Source: Paracoccaceae bacterium (lineage in GTDB: Bacteria > Pseudomonadota > Alphaproteobacteria > Rhodobacterales > Rhodobacteraceae). Taken from it: 40,273 bases of DNA. Within the stretch, counting starts at the first letter, position 1. Each line of letters begins with the position of its first letter. The stretch lies in contig JAOTXT010000038.1 of assembly GCA_029862205.1 (NCBI GenBank), positions 1 to 40,273 on the forward strand, given 5' to 3'. The notes beneath the pieces were generated by a model. That model did not search any database and was not told the origin of the DNA. It saw only the letters and a program-made list of their open reading frames with translations. Below are positions 1 to 8,204 of the stretch, one piece after another. The translations under genes were made by a program, and so were the position numbers.

Positions 1-47
1 TCCGAGCCCGGTTCCGCCGCCGCCGCTGCGCTGGAATTCCCCGTCAT
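1..47 (-). CDS. Possible 5' end of a minus-strand gene (partial)
   Basis: An ATG at 47-45 on the minus strand opens a frame that stays open to the window edge and begins M-T-G-N-S-S followed by an alanine run. A purine-rich GGCGGAA lies directly before it. Only 15 codons are visible, so no product can be named. It would be divergent from the DUF2927 gene. It could be chance in such GC-rich sequence. Confidence 0.25.
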   Translation of the reverse strand, partial: MTGNSSAAAAAEPGS

Positions 48-255
48 TTCCGCCGTCTTCGTGCTCTGGCCTCTTAAAAAAGTCTAGCAGAGCATTGAGC
101 AAATTGCACTTTAAAAGATCGAACACGACAAGGGGCGCAAGACAATCCAGCTCGCAAGATTGTTCAGAAAACCAGCCTATCTAAATCGCAGGGTTTAAAA
201 AATACGCTTTCCGAGTTAGTTTGTTGCTTCGTCCAGGCTGTAGACGGGGGTATCT

Positions 256-1179
256 TTGTTATCGTTTTTGTCCAGCGCGGCTAGATCGTGGATCGCCGCA
301 GCATGCGGGGTTCTGTTGCTCGGCGCCTGTGCGGCCGAGCGGCCGTCAGCGATCTACTACGCGGCCTACGAAGCCGAGATGCGGGCTGCGGGACACCTGC
401 GCACCGACGTTGCGCCCGTCGATGCCTCTTATACTTCCGAGGACCTGGCGCAAAATTTCTTCCGCGTCGCTCTGCATCACGAGACCGATATCAGCCGGGT
501 CGCGGGCGAGGACAATTGGACGCCGAACCGGCTGAGCCGCTGGGAAGGACCGCTCAACTATCAGCTCCTGGGCACTGCCATCACGGATTGGGATCGGGCG
601 CGGATCCGCGCGCTGATGGCACGGGTCGCGCACCTGACCGGTCTCACCGTCCGCGAAGTGCCAAAGGGCGGGAACTTTCTGATCGCTGTCACCGTTCCCG
701 GTGAGCGCGACACGTTCGAGCGCGAACTGCATCGCGAGGAGCCGGTGCTGGCCGGAATCTTCAGCATCTGGCGCCGCTCGCCGCAAATGTTCTGCGTCGC
801 GCGCACCACGACCCGGCGCAAGTTCACCGGCTCGATCAACCGCGCATTGGTGGTGATCGGCTCCGAAACGCGCGGCTTGAACCGCGAGGCTTGCTATCAC
901 GAGGAAATCATCCAGGCGCTAGGCCTCCACAACGACCACCCGCTGGTGCGTCCCTCGATCTTCAACGACGATGACGAGTTCGCGTTGCTGACCGAGCATG
1001 ACGAGCGGCTGTTGCGTATGCTCTTCGACCCGCGCCTGGCGCCGGGCATGCCGGCCTCGGAAGCGATGCCCATCGCACGGCAAATCTCAAGCGAGATTAT
1101 GAATGGCGCGACCGGCGTCAATGCCGCCCGGGGCCAGTGGTCGCCGGTGCCGCACACCAAATCCAAGAAGGGCAACTAG
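256..1179 (+). CDS. DUF2927 family lipoprotein
   Basis: This is a 307-residue predicted outer-membrane or periplasmic lipoprotein. The N-terminus is a hydrophobic signal peptide (residues about 5-24) ending in a lipobox-like L-L-G-A-C, so Cys25 is the likely lipidated residue. The body matches what I know of the DUF2927 family of Rhodobacterales: an early F-x-R-V-A-L-H-H-E segment, a [12 protein letters not shown]-x-N-D motif near residue 215, and an [16 protein letters not shown] motif near residue 245. The last two resemble the HExxH-like helix and following segment of metallopeptidase-fold proteins (here H-E-E-I-I, without the second His), but catalysis is not established. It is monocistronic, with about 160 nt to rpsB. 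Biological role unknown. Confidence 0.8.
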   Translation: MLSFLSSAARSWIAAACGVLLLGACAAERPSAIYYAAYEAEMRAAGHLRTDVAPVDASYTSEDLAQNFFRVALHHETDISRVAGEDNWTPNRLSRWEGPLNYQLLGTAITDWDRARIRALMARVAHLTGLTVREVPKGGNFLIAVTVPGERDTFERELHREEPVLAGIFSIWRRSPQMFCVARTTTRRKFTGSINRALVVIGSETRGLNREACYHEEIIQALGLHNDHPLVRPSIFNDDDEFALLTEHDERLLRMLFDPRLAPGMPASEAMPIARQISSEIMNGATGVNAARGQWSPVPHTKSKKGN

Positions 1180-1342
1180 TCGCGGCTGCCCCTCTTGCGC
1201 CGCCGCGCTATCCCCGCTATACGCCGCTCCACCTAAATCCGCAGGCAGGGTTTGGGCCTTCGGGAGAGACATCCCCGGACGGTCCGCCGGTTGGGTAAAC
1301 GCTTTCACCCCTGCCGAGGCGAAACCGGAAAGGAACTATGGG

Positions 1343-2368
1343 ATGGCTCTGCCTGACTTTTCTTTGCGTCAGCTCTTAGAGGCTGGCGTTCACTTCGGAC
1401 ACCAAACGCATCGCTGGAACCCCAAGATGGGCCGCTATATCTATGGCGACCGGAACGGGATCCACATCGTCGATCTGACTCAGACCGTGCCGCTGATGGA
1501 CGCGGCCTTGCAGGCGATGCGCGACTGCGTCGCCAAGGGCGGGCGGATATTGTTCGTCGGCACCAAGCGCCAGGCGGCCCAGCCGCTTGCCGAGGCGGCC
1601 GAGCGTTCGGCCCAGTATTTCATGAACCACCGCTGGCTGGGCGGCACGCTGACCAACTGGAAGACCGTGTCGAACTCGATCAACCGGCTGAAATCGCTGG
1701 ACGAGCAGCTCGACGGCGGGGCCGAGGGCTTTACCAAGAAGGAACGGCTGAACCTCGAGCGCGAGCGTTCAAAGCTTCAAGCGAGCTTGGGCGGCATCCG
1801 CGAGATGGGCGGTGTTCCCGACATGCTGTTTGTGATCGATACCAACAAGGAGGATCTGGCGATCGCCGAGGCGCGGAAGCTGGGCATTCCCGTGGTCGCG
1901 ATCCTGGACACGAACTCGGACCCGGACGGGGTCGACTATCCGATCCCCGGCAATGACGACGCCAGCCGGGCGATCGCGCTTTATACCGACCTGGCGGCCC
2001 GCGCGGTGATCGACGGTATGGCGAGCCAGCTGGGCGCTGCGGGCTTTGACCTAGGCGAACTGGAGGATGCGCCGGTCGAAGAGGTCGCTGAGACGGCGCC
2101 TGCCGAGGCGCCCGCAGCGGAAGCGGAGGCCCCTGCTGAGACGGCAACCGACGACGCTGCCGCCGCCGAGGCGCCTGCGGTTGAGGAGGCGCCTGCCGCC
2201 GAGGAAGCCGCGGTCGAAGAGGCGCCCGCCGCCGAGGAGGCAGCGGCTGAGGAGACCACGGCTGAAGAGACGCCTGACGAAACAACGCCTGTCGAGAAAG
2301 CCCCGGCGGACGAGAGCGCTGCCGAGGAAAGTCCCGACGGCGACTCCAAGAAAGAAGCCGCAGGCTGA
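1343..2368 (+). CDS. rpsB: 30S ribosomal protein S2
   Basis: This is ribosomal protein S2 of the small subunit. The start ATG at 1343 gives the family N-terminus [20 protein letters not shown], with the SD-like GGAAAGGAAC about 6-15 nt upstream. An earlier in-frame ATG at 1103 would lie inside the preceding gene and is rejected. Diagnostic blocks include [17 protein letters not shown] and a terminal D-T-N[15 protein letters not shown]. The conserved S2 fold ends near residue 235-240. The remaining roughly 100 residues are a low-complexity Ala/Glu/Pro tail with repeats of the type A-P-A-A-E-E-A, so the protein is 341 residues against about 240 in E. coli. It is followed by tsf, the usual rpsB-tsf order. 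Confidence 0.97.
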   Translation: MALPDFSLRQLLEAGVHFGHQTHRWNPKMGRYIYGDRNGIHIVDLTQTVPLMDAALQAMRDCVAKGGRILFVGTKRQAAQPLAEAAERSAQYFMNHRWLGGTLTNWKTVSNSINRLKSLDEQLDGGAEGFTKKERLNLERERSKLQASLGGIREMGGVPDMLFVIDTNKEDLAIAEARKLGIPVVAILDTNSDPDGVDYPIPGNDDASRAIALYTDLAARAVIDGMASQLGAAGFDLGELEDAPVEEVAETAPAEAPAAEAEAPAETATDDAAAAEAPAVEEAPAAEEAAVEEAPAAEEAAAEETTAEETPDETTPVEKAPADESAAEESPDGDSKKEAAG

Positions 2369-2474
2369 TCGTGCCATTCGCGGCGCGGCGTTTTGCTGCG
2401 CCGTCACCCTGATCCGTTAGAGACATGGGGCCGCGGCCGGGTAACTGGCGCGGCCGAGATATGGAGAGACTAAA

Positions 2475-3386
2475 ATGACGATTACCGCGAGCATGGTGAA
2501 GGAGCTCCGCGACAAGACCGGCGCGGGCATGATGGACGCCAAGAAGGCGCTGACCGAGACCGGCGGCGACATGGAGGCCGCGATCGACCTGCTGCGGGTC
2601 AAGGGTCTGGCCAAGGCTGACAAGAAGGCCGGGCGCACAGCCGCCGAAGGCCTGGTCGCCGTCGCCGTCGAAGGCGGCGTCGGTGTCGCCGTCGAGGTGA
2701 ACTCCGAAACCGACTTCGTGGCCCGCAACCCGGAATTCCAATCGATGGTCGGCGCCATCGCCAAGATGGCTTTGGGTGTCACCGGCGACGTCGAAGCCTT
2801 GAAGGCCGCCGATATGGGCGGCAAGACCGTTGCCGAGACAATTACCGATGCCGTTGCGACGATCGGAGAGAATCTGACGCTGCGCCGCTTCTCGCGAATC
2901 GAAGCGGGCGTGGTCTCGAGCTATGTCCACAACGCCGCCGCCCCAGGGATGGGCAAGATCGGGGTCCTGGTCGGGCTGAACTCGGATGGCGACGAGGCCG
3001 CGGTTGCTGGGGTCGGCAAGCAGATCGCCATGCATGTGGCGGCGTCGAACCCGGCCTCGCTTGATGTGGACGACCTGGACCCGACGCTCGTCGAGCGCGA
3101 GAAACAAGTCCTGACTGAGCAGGCGCGCGAATCCGGGAAGCCCGACAATGTCATCGAAAAGATGATCGTGGGCCGGATGAACAAATTCTTCCAGGAGGTC
3201 TGCTTGATGAAGCAGCCCTTCGTGGTGAACCCGGACTTGAGCGTCGAAAAGGCGGTCAACGAGGCCGAGGGAAGCGCCGGTGCGCCGATCGCGGTCTCGG
3301 GTTTCGTGCGCCTCGCGGTTGGCGAGGGGGTAGAGAAAGAAACCGAGGATTTCGCGGCCGAGGTCGCGAAGACCATGGGTGGCTAG
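2475..3386 (+). CDS. tsf: Translation elongation factor Ts
   Basis: EF-Ts is the guanine-nucleotide exchange factor for EF-Tu. The 303-residue protein starts at ATG 2475 behind GGAGAG. The N-terminal UBA-like domain carries [19 protein letters not shown]. The core has the T-D-F-V-A-R-N motif that contacts the EF-Tu nucleotide pocket. A C-terminal dimerisation segment contains L-M-K-Q-P-F-V. It lies 106 nt after rpsB and is presumably co-transcribed with it; a hairpin just after the gene looks like the operon terminator. Confidence 0.97.
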   Translation: MTITASMVKELRDKTGAGMMDAKKALTETGGDMEAAIDLLRVKGLAKADKKAGRTAAEGLVAVAVEGGVGVAVEVNSETDFVARNPEFQSMVGAIAKMALGVTGDVEALKAADMGGKTVAETITDAVATIGENLTLRRFSRIEAGVVSSYVHNAAAPGMGKIGVLVGLNSDGDEAAVAGVGKQIAMHVAASNPASLDVDDLDPTLVEREKQVLTEQARESGKPDNVIEKMIVGRMNKFFQEVCLMKQPFVVNPDLSVEKAVNEAEGSAGAPIAVSGFVRLAVGEGVEKETEDFAAEVAKTMGG

Positions 3387-3431
3387 TCCTCCCCCGCATT
3401 TCTGCCAAACCACGAATTGATCCGAATCAAG

Positions 3432-3460
3432 TAGCCGCCCGGCAGGGCGGCTATTTTGCT
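3432..3460 (+). terminator. Intrinsic terminator of rpsB-tsf
   Basis: A perfect 9-bp stem (3432-3440 with 3445-3453, TAGCCGCCC/GGGCGGCTA) has a GGCA loop and runs into TTTTGCTT. It sits 45 nt after the tsf stop codon, the right place and strand to end the rpsB-tsf transcript. Confidence 0.8.
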
Positions 3461-3802
3461 TCCAAGGGAGCGTGGGCGGGTCAGAATCGCCTGAAAGTGG
3501 CGCTCGCCAGACACACTAATCGCCTCCTGGTTGAGACTGGAAAGCCGTTCACCACCACAGCACGACAGCCCCGCCGAATTGGGGCAAAAAATGGACAACC
3601 GGGGCAGATTCCCCTTGCGGCAAATCGCCTTTTCAGTTTTTCTAATGATGCATTAGCCAGGGAGATCACGTTGATCTCCGCCCTGTCCCAAACGGCTGAT
3701 GCGCGTGAAGTGTAAGTGTGATGTGTGTCGTCGAGTATCTGTGTGATTGCCTGAAGTTGGCGTAACGTGAAACGAGTAAAAGTCAGATAGAATGTTGAGT
3801 AA

Positions 3803-3961
3803 ATGGATGTGCCAATGAGTAGCGTTGGGAGGGTTGTGAACCAGGGTGCGCCTGGCGGCAAGAATACCGCCGGTCAATTCACCCTAAAGACGGATCCAAT
3901 TTTGGAAATCGTCAAATGCATACCAGCGAAAGTCCTGGCCGACACCCCACCGGCCGACTGA
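3803..3961 (+). CDS. Possible small protein, 52 aa
   Basis: A short plus-strand frame starts at ATG 3803, with alternative starts at ATG 3815 and GTG 3836; the last has GGGAGG 3 nt upstream. It ends at TGA 3959-3961, five bases before a chain of three hairpins with a strong terminator. The peptide contains T-A-G-Q-F-T-L-K-T-D-P-I-L-E-I-V-K-C-I-P-A-K. It has no signal peptide and I do not recognise it. Support is positional only: a frame that closes immediately before a terminator in an otherwise empty region. The same transcript could instead be a non-coding RNA. Confidence 0.3.
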   Translation: MDVPMSSVGRVVNQGAPGGKNTAGQFTLKTDPILEIVKCIPAKVLADTPPAD

Positions 3962-3965
3962 ACCC

Positions 3966-4054
3966 GGTGCGGCTCTTCTTCCCCCCAAGAGAGCCGCACC
4001 ACTGATGCCTCCACCGGCATCATGGCCCGCTTCCTAGAAGCGGGCCATTTTTTT
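3966..4054 (+). terminator. Three tandem hairpins ending in an intrinsic terminator
   Basis: There are three consecutive inverted repeats. The first is an 11-bp stem, 3966-3976 with 3990-4000 (GGTGCGGCTCT/AGAGCCGCACC). The second is a 6-bp stem, 4004-4009 with 4016-4021 (GATGCC/GGCATC). The third is an 11-bp perfect stem, 4022-4032 with 4038-4048 (ATGGCCCGCTT/AAGCGGGCCAT), followed by seven or eight T. The last is a textbook rho-independent terminator. The two preceding hairpins give the 3' end the look of a structured small RNA or a highly structured 3' UTR. Confidence 0.75.
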
Positions 4055-4109
4055 ACGCCGAACACAGCCAAACGCCCCTTGTCCGCGCATCCGTGAGCCT
4101 GCCGCATTC

Positions 4110-4138
4110 TTGACAAATTTTCTTAGATGGCCGATCTT
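4110..4138 (+). promoter_or_regulatory. Candidate sigma-70-type promoter
   Basis: A perfect -35 hexamer TTGACA lies at 4110-4115. A weak -10, GATCTT at 4133-4138, follows at 17-nt spacing. It would start a transcript near 4145 that ends at the terminator at 4375-4411, about 260 nt. The -10 match is poor, so the call rests on the -35 and the terminator downstream. Confidence 0.4.
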
Positions 4139-4167
4139 CAACCTACGGGTTAGCTCATGTGGGGCTT

Positions 4168-4365
4168 ATGATTCTAGAGTTGTATTGTCCTGCCGGCGGC
4201 CCAAGAACAGACCAGGGTGGGAAGGTGACGCTGTTGTTTAACAACGCTGTAGAGTAACCGACGTTTCTTGTTCCTCCGGTTTCGGAGGTGCAGCCCAAGA
4301 ACCCCAACACGACGGCAGGCGTCACCTGCACCGTCCCGGGCTGCAAACCCCTCGGCACGAGGTAA
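4168..4365 (+). other. Interrupted small reading frame or structured RNA unit
   Basis: A frame starting at ATG 4168 reads 29 codons to TAA 4255-4257. It then continues in the same frame for another 35 codons to TAA 4363-4365, just before a strong terminator. The downstream half shows the high third-position GC typical of coding DNA here, and encodes P-V-S-E-V-Q-P-K-N-P-N-T-T-A-G-V-T-C-T-V-P-G-C-K. Several inverted repeats overlap it: GTTGTTTAACAAC, CCTCC/GGAGG, GCAGCCC/GGGCTGC and CCTCG/CGAGG. Candidates are a small gene with a premature stop, or a non-coding RNA. I do not recognise it as 6S RNA, 4.5S RNA, tmRNA or RNase P RNA. Confidence 0.35.
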
Positions 4366-4374
4366 AGTGTAGTG

Positions 4375-4411
4375 ATCCGGCGGCGTCTCCAGCGCCGCCG
4401 GATTTATTTTT
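4375..4411 (+). terminator. Strong intrinsic terminator
   Basis: A perfect 11-bp stem (4375-4385 ATCCGGCGGCG with 4393-4403 CGCCGCCGGAT) is followed by TTATTTTT. It ends the unit at 4145-4400 and insulates it from secG. Confidence 0.8.
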
Positions 4412-4502
4412 GTGCATTCACGCGCCGCCAACATTCCTCCCTTTTCCAATCGACATCCCGCCCCCAACTGGATAGAACCCGCAGCGAAATGCACCGGAGC
4501 GA

Positions 4503-4865
4503 ATGCAGATGCAGAATGTCGTCCTGATTGTCCACCTGATCATCGCGGTCTGCTTGATCGGCGTCGTTCTGTTGCAGCGCTCGGAAGGCGGCGCGCTTGG
4601 CATCGGCGGAGGCGGCGGTGGCCTGGTCTCGCAACGGGGCGCGGCGACGGCGCTGAGCAAGATCACCTGGGTGCTGGCGATCGGATTCCTTTGCACCTCG
4701 ATGATCCTGACCATGCTGGCCGGTGGCGCCGGGACAGGCTCGATCCTCGACCAGTTCCAGCAGGAAGGCGCCGGAGCGATCCCGCTGCCGGAGCTGACCA
4801 CCGATCCGGATAGCGGCGACATCCTGCCCCCGGCCGAGACCCTGCCCCCGGCGGAATCCCAGTAA
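4503..4865 (+). CDS. secG: Protein translocase subunit SecG
   Basis: SecG is the small auxiliary membrane subunit of the SecYEG channel. The 120-residue protein has two transmembrane segments (about residues 5-23 and 57-75). The loop between them holds the family motif L-L-Q-R-S-E-G-G-A-L-G-I-G-G followed by a glycine run, and G-L-V-S-Q-R-G-A-A. The C-terminal 40 residues are Pro/Glu/Ala-rich. Start: ATG 4503 lies 3 nt after GGAG, and an in-frame ATG at 4509 has better spacing (9 nt), so the true start may be 4509. In related genomes secG is often followed by pyrG; here a crotonase gene follows after 21 nt. Confidence 0.93.
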   Translation: MQMQNVVLIVHLIIAVCLIGVVLLQRSEGGALGIGGGGGGLVSQRGAATALSKITWVLAIGFLCTSMILTMLAGGAGTGSILDQFQQEGAGAIPLPELTTDPDSGDILPPAETLPPAESQ

Positions 4866-4886
4866 TCCGCGCCGGCGCGGTTTTCC

Positions 4887-5738
4887 ATGCCGAAGGTCCT
4901 GTTCGAGCGTGACGGGCGGATCGGGCGGATCACGCTGAATCGCCCAGAAGTCCTGAACGCGATCGACGATGACCTACCTGCCGAGCTCGCCGCCGCGGTG
5001 GCCGAGGCGGATGCGCACCCATACGTTCATGTGATTGTCCTCGCCGGGGCCGGACGCGCATTCTGCGCGGGCTACGATCTGGCGCACTACGCCGAGGGCG
5101 ATGTCGCCAATCAAGTGACCCAAGCGATGCCCTGGGATCCGGTCAAGGACTACCGGTTTATGTGGGCGAATACGCAGCATTTCATGTCGATCTGGCGCGC
5201 GATGAAGCCGGTGATCTGCAAGGTGCATGGCTTTGCAGTCGCTGGCGGATCGGACATCGCGCTCTGCGCGGACCTGACGATCATGGGCGAGGCGGCCGAG
5301 ATCGGCTACATGCCGGCCCGGGTATGGGGCTGCCCGACAACCGCGATGTGGGTCTACCGGCTGGGGGCCGAGAAGGCTAAGCGGATGCTGTTCACGGGCG
5401 ACCGGATCACGGGCCGCGAGGCGGCCGAGATGGGGCTGGTGCTCAAAGCCGTGCCCGAGGACTTGCTCGACGACGAAGTCGAGGCGCTGGCCGCCCGGAT
5501 GGCGACGGTACCCATCAACCAGCTTGCCATGCAGAAGATGGTGATCAACCAGGCGATCGAGGCAACCGGCCTGATGCAAACCCAGCGTCTGGCGACCATC
5601 TTTGACGGCATCACCCGTCACTCCCCCGAAGGGCTGACGTTCAAGCGACGTGCCGAGGAGGTGGGCTGGAAGCAGGCGGTGCGCGAGCGCGATCAGGGGC
5701 TCTATGACTGGACCAGGGACGGCCCGGTCGAGGATTAA
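4887..5738 (+). CDS. Enoyl-CoA hydratase/isomerase (crotonase) family protein
   Basis: This 283-residue crotonase-fold protein should act on an acyl-CoA thioester. The two oxyanion-hole segments are recognisable: A-G-R-A-F-C-A-G-Y-D-L near residue 55 and G-F-A-V-A-G-G-S-D-I-A-L near residue 115. Aligned to rat mitochondrial enoyl-CoA hydratase, the first catalytic Glu (Glu144) is Asp here and the second (Glu164) falls in M-P-A-R, with no Glu. It is therefore unlikely to be a standard hydratase; an isomerase, hydrolase or other crotonase activity is possible. It lies 21 nt after secG on the same strand and converges on the Mla operon. No clear SD is seen before the ATG. Confidence 0.85.
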   Translation: MPKVLFERDGRIGRITLNRPEVLNAIDDDLPAELAAAVAEADAHPYVHVIVLAGAGRAFCAGYDLAHYAEGDVANQVTQAMPWDPVKDYRFMWANTQHFMSIWRAMKPVICKVHGFAVAGGSDIALCADLTIMGEAAEIGYMPARVWGCPTTAMWVYRLGAEKAKRMLFTGDRITGREAAEMGLVLKAVPEDLLDDEVEALAARMATVPINQLAMQKMVINQAIEATGLMQTQRLATIFDGITRHSPEGLTFKRRAEEVGWKQAVRERDQGLYDWTRDGPVED

Positions 5739-5804
5739 CTCTCACAATACGCCGGACCTGAACTGGAGCCTCGACAATCTCGTGTGGCGCCGGGTCGTCC
5801 TCGC

Positions 5805-6452
5805 TCACCGGTCGCTTTCGATCCGGGCGATCTGGCGCACCGCCCAATCGACCGCGCGGCCCATGGTCTTGCCCAAGGCGACGTCGAAGGCCTCGACCAC
5901 ATCCGTCATCTGGGTGGTCGGCGACGGCGCCTCGTAGGCGAAGGACCGCGAGGCGACGATCAGGCCACGGGGTTCTTGCACGATCTTCATGTTGAGTTGA
6001 ACCACGATCTCCAAGGCAGCACTGCCATCGGTATCACTACGCGCCTGGAACTCGCGCAGATCAGTGACAAGCGTGTAATCCGCGTTCAACCCGATTGCCT
6101 GGCGGCCCACAGCGCCCACCTTGCCGGTGTTCTCGAACGACTCGAGCAGCATGGTCTGGACCAAGAGCGGCGCCCGGTCGACCCAACTGGCATCCGGGAA
6201 ATACTGCACCTGATAGGGGTTCGGCTTGACCGCGATCCGATCGGTGTTGACCGAGCTTGCCGCGGTTGGCTCTTCTACCACCACCTGCGCCGATATGGTC
6301 GGCAGGCTCGGATCGAACGTGCTTTTTGGCGTCAGGTCATAGAGGTCGGTCGGCTGGGTCACGGTCTTGAGCGTGGTCAGCCCCTCGCAGCCCATCAGCG
6401 CCGAGACGGCGCCAGCGGCCAGGACAAGGCGAAGAGGCGAGAGACGCGGCAT
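5805..6452 (-). CDS. ABC-type transport auxiliary lipoprotein (PqiC/ABC_trans_aux family)
   Basis: This 215-residue lipoprotein is the last gene of the Mla-type operon. The signal peptide ends in a lipobox, S-A-L-M-G-C, making Cys22 the acylated residue. Next come an L-Y-D-L-T-P segment (compare the Y-x-L-x-P opening of this family), the pair A-V-K-P-N-P-Y-Q-V-Q-Y-F and W-V-D-R-A-P-L-L-V-Q, and a C-terminal helix. These match the ABC-type transport auxiliary lipoprotein family that partners MCE-protein lipid transporters at the outer membrane. The gene starts 3 nt after the MCE gene stops. Confidence 0.82.
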   Translation of the reverse strand: MPRLSPLRLVLAAGAVSALMGCEGLTTLKTVTQPTDLYDLTPKSTFDPSLPTISAQVVVEEPTAASSVNTDRIAVKPNPYQVQYFPDASWVDRAPLLVQTMLLESFENTGKVGAVGRQAIGLNADYTLVTDLREFQARSDTDGSAALEIVVQLNMKIVQEPRGLIVASRSFAYEAPSPTTQMTDVVEAFDVALGKTMGRAVDWAVRQIARIESDR

Positions 6453-6455
6453 GGA

Positions 6456-8195
6456 TCAGTTCCTGAATTCCGGGGCCTGGGTCCCCAGCAGGAACCGGGC
6501 CGGGTTGCTCTCGATCTTGGTGGTCAGACGCTGCAGGTTTTGGATCAAGCGGCTGCCCTCCTGCACGAAGCGGACGAATTGCGGCAAACCTGCCTGCATG
6601 AATGCCTCGATCTGGTCGGAATTGTCGACGACCAAACTGTCGAGGTTGGCGACGAATTGTGAGGTCCGTGCGAGGGTGCTGCGCAGATCGGACGTGACCT
6701 GGGGCAGGTCCGCCGAAACCCGGTCAACCGCGCCGCTAAGGCTGGTCACGCTGGTGCGGATATCGGCGATGATCGCCTCGGCCTCCTCATCCAGGATCCG
6801 GTTGATGCCGGTGAAGGTCTTTTCGGCGGCGCCCAATGTTCCCTCGGCATTGTCGAGCGTGCGGGTAACGGCAGAAAGCGTGGTGTTGGCGTTTCGGAAC
6901 GTTTCAGTCGCGGCCACAATCGCCCCGTCGGCGTTGGCGACGATCCCCTCCAGGCGCCCGGACGCGCCCGAGATATCGGCGGCGGTCGTCGCGACCGCCT
7001 GGTCGACGCGGCTGACGGTCGATTTGATGTCGGCGATGATGACCGGCAGGTCATCGCTCATCACCTTGTTGGCGGCAGTTACCGCCGTATTGATGCCAGT
7101 CACCGCCTGGCGCGCCTCGGCCACCAGCGCCGCTGCATCGCCCTTGGCGAGTTCATCGACGCTACGCGCCGTATCGCCGATCGCGGCCATGGTGGCCGTG
7201 GCGGTGTCGAGCGCGGTATCGAGCTTGGCGAGCGTCGCCTCGGCCTGGTCAAGGCGCGCGATCGCCCGGTCGCCGACGGTATTTATCTTGGCGATCACGC
7301 CATCGGTCTTGCCGCCGAGTTCATTGACCACGGTCTGGACCGCCGTTGCCGTCGCCTCGAGCTGGACGATCAGTTTAGGCAGATCGCTGTTCATCAATGC
7401 GTCCGCGCTGTCGATCCCCTCGCGGGCGCTGGCCAGCGCGTCGGTCGCGTTCTCGATCATCGGCTGGGCCTTCTCGAGCGCGGCGCGGGCAGTCTTGAGA
7501 GTGTCGTCGGTCGTGTTCAGGGTCGTGACCGCAGCATCCGCGACCCCATCGAGCCGGCCAGTAAAGCCAGCGATGGTGGCCGAGGCCGCCGAGAGATCGG
7601 CAGACAGGGCCGAGAAATCCTTCAACGCTTGGTCGAGATTGCCCGAGGCGCGCTCCAGATTGCCCAGCATCCGGTTGACCGCATCGCGGTTCTCGGGGCC
7701 CGCCACTTCGTTCAGGTGCTTGATCAAGGCCACCGCCTCGTTCATCACCGCCGGGATGCCCTCGAAGAGGGTCTGAACCGCCGAGGGCTGGGAGGCGATC
7801 ACTGGAATGCGCTGGTCCGAGGCCTCGCGCAGCAGGCGGGATCCAGGCGTGCCACCTGAGAGGGAAACATAAGAAACGCCTGTAACGCCCTGTAATTCAA
7901 GCGTTCCGATTGTATCTTCCTTGACCGGAACCTCGGCGCCAATTTCAATCCGGACGCGCACCTTGCTGGGATCATCCTGATCCAACGAGAGGCGCGTCAC
8001 CTGGCCCACGGGCAAGCCGTTATAGCGCACGTCCCCTGCCTCGCCGAGGCCCGAGACACTGTCGAAAAGGATGTCGTAATAGGCGTATTGCCGGTCAACC
8101 TCGACCTTGGCGAGCCACAGGAAGAAGCCCAGCGCGGCCAGGATGCCCACCAGCGTGAAGGCGCCGATCAGCACGTAGTTGGCCCGTGTCTCCAT
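6456..8195 (-). CDS. MCE-domain (MlaD-like) lipid transport protein with long helical tail
   Basis: This periplasmic, membrane-anchored substrate-binding protein should belong to a phospholipid ABC transporter. A single N-terminal membrane anchor (about residues 7-27) is followed by the MCE/MlaD domain, with Y-D-I-L-F-D-S-V-S-G-L-G, D-V-R-Y-N-G-L-P-V-G-Q-V and L-E-L-Q-G-V-T-G-V-S-Y-V-S-L-S-G-G near residues 45-120. The remaining 430 or so residues are a heptad-like, Ala/Thr/Asp-rich helical region with repeated L-x-x-A-x-x-T patterns, probably a coiled-coil tunnel. At 579 residues it is about three times E. coli MlaD and closer to PqiB/YebT or actinobacterial Mce lengths. ATG 8195 has GGGAGCGG just upstream. 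It is co-transcribed with the ATPase, 9 nt away. Confidence 0.9.
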   Translation of the reverse strand: METRANYVLIGAFTLVGILAALGFFLWLAKVEVDRQYAYYDILFDSVSGLGEAGDVRYNGLPVGQVTRLSLDQDDPSKVRVRIEIGAEVPVKEDTIGTLELQGVTGVSYVSLSGGTPGSRLLREASDQRIPVIASQPSAVQTLFEGIPAVMNEAVALIKHLNEVAGPENRDAVNRMLGNLERASGNLDQALKDFSALSADLSAASATIAGFTGRLDGVADAAVTTLNTTDDTLKTARAALEKAQPMIENATDALASAREGIDSADALMNSDLPKLIVQLEATATAVQTVVNELGGKTDGVIAKINTVGDRAIARLDQAEATLAKLDTALDTATATMAAIGDTARSVDELAKGDAAALVAEARQAVTGINTAVTAANKVMSDDLPVIIADIKSTVSRVDQAVATTAADISGASGRLEGIVANADGAIVAATETFRNANTTLSAVTRTLDNAEGTLGAAEKTFTGINRILDEEAEAIIADIRTSVTSLSGAVDRVSADLPQVTSDLRSTLARTSQFVANLDSLVVDNSDQIEAFMQAGLPQFVRFVQEGSRLIQNLQRLTTKIESNPARFLLGTQAPEFRN

Positions 8196-8204
8196 CCCGC
8201 TCCC

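Noticed and set aside
1731-3413. Long minus-strand frame antisense to rpsB-tsf
   Set aside because: It mirrors two highly conserved plus-strand genes and has an Arg/Pro-rich low-complexity composition typical of antisense frames in GC-rich DNA.
4145-4400. Reading of the 4.1-4.4 kb unit as 6S RNA, tmRNA, SRP RNA or RNase P RNA
   Set aside because: None of the conserved sequence blocks I know for these RNAs is present (for example the GGAAGGAAGC loop of SRP RNA or GAGGAAAGTCC of RNase P RNA).
5784-6662. Plus-strand frame opposite the Mla lipoprotein and MCE genes
   Set aside because: No domain, no SD; explained by the antisense of real genes.
6367-7776. 469-codon Ser/Ala-rich plus-strand frame opposite the MCE gene
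   Set aside because: Low-complexity composition results from the repetitive Ala/Thr/Asp coding of the MCE tail on the other strand.
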